The notes under the pieces: model-generated
What the model saw: the letters and a program-made list of their open reading frames with translations, nothing else
What the model was told of the DNA's origin: nothing
Databases searched by the model: none
Part shown: positions 22,052 to 24,294 of the stretch, one piece after another
Layout of the letters: each line of letters starts with the position of its first letter
Numbering within the stretch: position 1 is the first letter of the stretch
Made by a program: the position numbers and the translations under genes
NCBI GenBank assembly: GCA_016198045.1
Contig: JACQJI010000002.1
Span: 1 to 24,294, forward strand
DNA: 24,294 nucleotides
Direction of reading: 5' to 3'
Source: Candidatus Doudnabacteria bacterium
Lineage (GTDB): Bacteria > Patescibacteriota > Doudnabacteria > UBA920 > O2-02-FULL-48-8

Positions 22052-22624
22052 ATGCAGTACAAAATCGCGGTTTCTGGATCCGCGGAAAACAACTGCGCTC
22101 CTGGCGCATTTAAAAAAGCTTATGAAGTCGGGCGCCAAGTCGCTCTGCACGGCGCGGTGCTTTTGACGGGCGCCACTATCGGCGTGCCTGCCTGGGCGAC
22201 CAGGGGGGCCAAATCCGTGGGCGGCATTTCAATTGGGTTGTCTCCGGCGGTTTCGCGCAGCGCCCACGTTAACACTTATCATTTACCGACGAGCTACATG
22301 GATTTGATCATTTACACCGGCTTCGATTATTCGGGACGCAACATGCTTATGACCAGAGCCGCTGACGGAGTTATCATTGTCTGCGGCCGGATTGGGACGC
22401 TGAATGAGTTTACCTCAGCGTTTGAAGAAAGAAGAATCATTGGAGTGCTTACAGGCACGGGTGGGACTGAGAAAGAAATTGACGATATTCTGAAAGCAGC
22501 CAAAAGAGGTCGTAGTCGGATAGTCTTTGATTCTGATCCCAAGCGACTGGTAACTCAAGTCATTAAACGCATCAGACTCCACCAGCGGCATAAGGAACTT
22601 GAACGCCACAAAGAGGTGGCTTAA
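22052..22624 (+). CDS. SLOG/LOG-like Rossmann protein (TIGR00725 type)
   Basis: A 190-residue Rossmann-fold protein of the LOG/lysine-decarboxylase-like superfamily. It begins KIAVSGSAENNCAPGAFKKAYEVGR and has GAVLLTGATIGVPAWATRGAK, a nucleotide-binding type loop. The family signature P-G-G-x-G-T-x-x-E appears in altered form as VCGRIGTLNEF (about 110-120), with one glycine missing but G-T-x-x-E kept. Members include cytokinin-activating phosphoribohydrolases and nucleotide sensors; which applies here is unknown. The C-terminus is basic (RIRLHQRHKELERHKE). It lies 23 nt after the FemAB-like gene; TACAAA 6 nt before its ATG may be a leaderless -10. Confidence 0.75.
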   Translation: MQYKIAVSGSAENNCAPGAFKKAYEVGRQVALHGAVLLTGATIGVPAWATRGAKSVGGISIGLSPAVSRSAHVNTYHLPTSYMDLIIYTGFDYSGRNMLMTRAADGVIIVCGRIGTLNEFTSAFEERRIIGVLTGTGGTEKEIDDILKAAKRGRSRIVFDSDPKRLVTQVIKRIRLHQRHKELERHKEVA

Positions 22625-22705
22625 GGATATTAGATACAGCAAAAATATATTCAGATATATTCAGGCCTGTTTTATTTATTATTTTTGTCTTTACTGTGCC
22701 GGTTT

Positions 22706-22734
22706 TTGCTCGATCGAGCAGAAAATGGTACAAT
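22706..22734 (+). promoter_or_regulatory. Promoter with overlapping palindromic operator, copy 1
   Basis: The perfect 14-nt palindrome TGCTCGATCGAGCA (22707-22720) overlaps a -35-like TTGCTC (22706-22711). A 17-bp spacer leads to the -10 TACAAT (22729-22734), 6 nt before the ATG at 22741. The arrangement suits a repressor that blocks RNA polymerase. A nearly identical site precedes the next gene at 23250. Confidence 0.7.
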
Positions 22735-22740
22735 TAGGGC

Positions 22741-23235
22741 ATGAACGTTAAATCGAGGGAACTGATATCAAAAATTGCAAGAGAATTGTTTGATTTAGCT
22801 AAGGATTTAGCCTTGTTTGCTGAAGAGTTTGCCTTTACACCATATGGCCAGTTAAGATATCACAAGATTCCTCGCACTACTTATTATAGGAAGCTTGAAA
22901 AGTTTGAAAAGCATGGATTGGTAAAAAAGATTCGTAGAAAATATGGAAATGATTATGTCTTGACTGAACAGGCTAAACGACTTCGTAAAAACCCATCAAG
23001 GAAGATTGCGCGGACCGATGGGCTTTCAACCGTAGTCATATTTGATATCCATGAAGATAAACACAAGGCACGCGATAATTTTCGCCGCTATTTGATAAAG
23101 AATGGTTATACTCAAATTCAGAAAAGCGTTTTTATAAGCCCATTTAAAATTTTTACAGAGCTTAAGGAATTTGCTGAGGAATTGGGCACCACCCAGAATA
23201 TTACATTCCTTTCTGGGCGCATCGACCGCCAGTAA
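22741..23235 (+). CDS. Winged-helix/Cas2-like (PaaX-type) transcriptional regulator
   Basis: A 164-residue protein with an N-terminal winged-helix part (about 38-80; IPRTTYYRKLEKFEKHGLVK then a basic wing KIRRKYGNDYVLTEQAKR). It is joined to a ferredoxin-like Cas2-type domain (about 97-160; TVVIFDIHEDKHKARDNFRR, LIKNGYTQIQKSVFISPF). The same pairing occurs in PaaX-type repressors and in stand-alone Cas2-like proteins that are often labelled as CRISPR-associated. No CRISPR array or other cas gene is in the window, so a regulator is more likely than a spacer-acquisition protein. Its own promoter carries a palindrome that is repeated before the adjacent oxidoreductase gene, which suggests autoregulation plus one neighbouring target. 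The mRNA is predicted to be leaderless. Confidence 0.8.
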   Translation: MNVKSRELISKIARELFDLAKDLALFAEEFAFTPYGQLRYHKIPRTTYYRKLEKFEKHGLVKKIRRKYGNDYVLTEQAKRLRKNPSRKIARTDGLSTVVIFDIHEDKHKARDNFRRYLIKNGYTQIQKSVFISPFKIFTELKEFAEELGTTQNITFLSGRIDRQ

Positions 23236-23249
23236 CTGAGTACCGATCT

Positions 23250-23278
23250 TTGCTCGTACGAGCAGAAAGTGGTATAGC
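23250..23278 (+). promoter_or_regulatory. Promoter with overlapping palindromic operator, copy 2
   Basis: The perfect palindrome TGCTCGTACGAGCA (23251-23264) follows the same layout as copy 1: TTGCTC (23250-23255), a 17-bp spacer and TATAGC (23273-23278). The match continues beyond the palindrome (GAAARTGGTAYA in both). A second, leaderless-type -10 (TATCAT, 23303-23308) lies 6 nt before the ATG at 23315. Confidence 0.7.
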
Positions 23279-23314
23279 ATATGCGGAAGGAAGATTTTTT
23301 GGTATCATGGGCAT

Positions 23315-24292
23315 ATGCGAATAGATAAGAAAAAATTAGTCGACCTTTGTGTTAAGGCTCTTGTAAAGAGAAGGTTGAGCACAAACCAGGCCAAGTTGGT
23401 CGTGGATGAGTTTTTGGATGCAGAGTTGCGTGGGCAAGCGGAGCATGGTTTTTTTACTTTTCCGCAATTCGTTAGCAAACTTACTGTTCCCCAGACCAAA
23501 CCCAAGATTCTCAAGGAAACCAATAATCTCCTCTACATCGACGGCCAAGGAAACTTTGGCCAAGTGGTTTGCAATCAATATGTGCCGAAATTGATTTCCA
23601 AGGCCAGGCGACACAATATCGCCATCATGGGGATTGTTAATATGCGCTCTTATCAGATGCCTGGAACCTATGCCCGCCTGGCTGCGCAGAATAATTTGGT
23701 CGCTTTTGTTTTCAACTACGGCGGCGGTTCTAGGGTGGCGCCCTTTGGTTCGATTGATCCGATTCTAGGCGCCAATCCTATCGCAATTGGCCTACCGAGC
23801 AAGAATTTTCCGGTTGTTTTGGATATGTCCACTTCCAAGGTCGCAGCAATGAATATCCGGCTGGCTACCCTCTTTGGTAGAAGAATACCGCTGGGAATCG
23901 CCATGGATAAAAGTGGAAAGCCAACCAGGGATCCGAGGCAAGCGCTAGCCGGGGCAATTTTACCATTCGGTGAGTATAAAGGTTCGGGGTTGGCCTTAAT
24001 ACTAGAGCTTTTGACACGAGCCATGTTTGGATTAAATCTGAGTAATAAAACGAAAACAAAGCGTGGTTATGTTTTTATCCTTTTTAACCCGATCGTTTTT
24101 GGCTCAATTGAGAAATTTAAGAAAGCCAATGATTTGCTAATTAAGCAGATCAAAAATTCTCGAAGGGCCAAAGGCATTAAAGAAATTTTTGTTCCTGGGG
24201 AAAGGGGAGAAAGGCTTAAGAAGTTAAACAGCAAGAAGGATTTTATTGTCTTGGATAGGAAAATTGTTGAAGATATAAAAGCCCTGCTCTAA
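23315..24292 (+). CDS. Ldh2/malate-lactate dehydrogenase-like oxidoreductase lacking the usual catalytic His
   Basis: A 325-residue protein of the NAD(P)-dependent Ldh2 family (malate, lactate, ureidoglycolate and similar 2-hydroxyacid dehydrogenases; PF02615 type). Family landmarks are DAELRGQAEHGFFTF (about 35-49), GGGSRVAPFGSIDPILGANPIAIGLPS, VVLDMSTSKVA (about 167-177) and LPFGEYKGSGLALILELL. By comparison with E. coli AllD from memory, the catalytic His of the S-x-x-G-H-x-G region aligns with Ser112 (MRSYQMPG), and the His of H-K-G-Y-G is Tyr. Activity may therefore be altered or lost. The C-terminus is highly basic. It is controlled by the same palindromic operator as the regulator gene upstream. 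The gene is complete; only 2 nt follow its stop. Confidence 0.8.
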   Translation: MRIDKKKLVDLCVKALVKRRLSTNQAKLVVDEFLDAELRGQAEHGFFTFPQFVSKLTVPQTKPKILKETNNLLYIDGQGNFGQVVCNQYVPKLISKARRHNIAIMGIVNMRSYQMPGTYARLAAQNNLVAFVFNYGGGSRVAPFGSIDPILGANPIAIGLPSKNFPVVLDMSTSKVAAMNIRLATLFGRRIPLGIAMDKSGKPTRDPRQALAGAILPFGEYKGSGLALILELLTRAMFGLNLSNKTKTKRGYVFILFNPIVFGSIEKFKKANDLLIKQIKNSRRAKGIKEIFVPGERGERLKKLNSKKDFIVLDRKIVEDIKALL

Positions 24293-24294
24293 TC

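Noticed and set aside
22645..22664. Two tandem copies of ATATATTCAG
   Set aside because: Only two short AT-rich copies; no function can be supported.
22741..23235. CRISPR-Cas locus suggested by the Cas2-like domain
   Set aside because: No array of regularly spaced repeats and no cas1 or effector gene is present in the window; the protein has a winged helix and fits a regulator.
23281..23328. 15-codon leader ORF before the Ldh2 gene
   Set aside because: Its ATG would lie upstream of or at the predicted transcription start, and the frame overlaps the real start; probably chance.

Overview
The window looks like a chromosomal segment of a reduced-genome, uncultivated bacterium, most likely of the Patescibacteria/CPR type. 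This is inferred from gene content and style: compact housekeeping genes, a proofreading-less PolA, VanW and PH-domain membrane proteins, a type IV pilus assembly ATPase next to a degenerate DHH protein, a stand-alone winged-helix/Cas2-like regulator, and stem-loop repeats in almost every intergenic gap. TGA serves as an ordinary stop (for example in ppa and the aldo/keto reductase), so no code reassignment is needed. I cannot place it at genus level.

Layout. 1-2240: dnaN and recF (+), usual neighbours near an origin. 2328-4058: a strikingly GC-rich, minus-strand exported protein that reads like two genes joined in frame, with its own consensus promoter, long palindromic leader, strong Shine-Dalgarno sequences and terminator. 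4476-9532: a minus-strand block tsaE > vanW > pepA > ruvB > small membrane protein > PH-domain membrane protein, the first three overlapping. 9533-9754: a divergent promoter region and a palindromic leader. 9755-12980 (+): DHH-like pseudoenzyme, PilB/GspE ATPase, unknown protein. 13002-14036: an aldo/keto reductase bracketed by two inverted 42-nt hairpins. 14113-17341 (+): polA, a GxxExxY protein and ppa. 17543-20001 (-): rpsT and uvrB. 20114-20476 (+): a GC-richer orphan gene with a strong Shine-Dalgarno. 20535-22624 (+): ruvA, a FemAB-like transferase and a SLOG/LOG-like protein. 22741-24292 (+): a winged-helix/Cas2-like regulator and an Ldh2-type oxidoreductase that share a palindromic operator.

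How the genes work together. DNA replication and repair dominate (dnaN, recF, polA, uvrB, ruvA, ruvB; ruvA and ruvB are about 14 kb apart on opposite strands). Envelope functions are a second theme (vanW, FemAB-like, PH-domain protein, GC-rich exported protein, PilB).

Two regulatory themes stand out. First, several genes (pilB, ruvA, tsaE, the Cas2-like regulator, probably rpsT and the Ldh2 gene) have a -10 box 5-7 nt before the start codon, which predicts leaderless mRNAs. In contrast the two GC-rich genes carry AAGGAG-type Shine-Dalgarno sequences, suggesting a different origin. Second, the pair at 22741-24292 is preceded by nearly identical palindromes (TGCTCG-WW-CGAGCA) overlapping the promoter, which suggests an autoregulated repressor and its target. 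I regard that pair as the best candidate for an undescribed system in this window.
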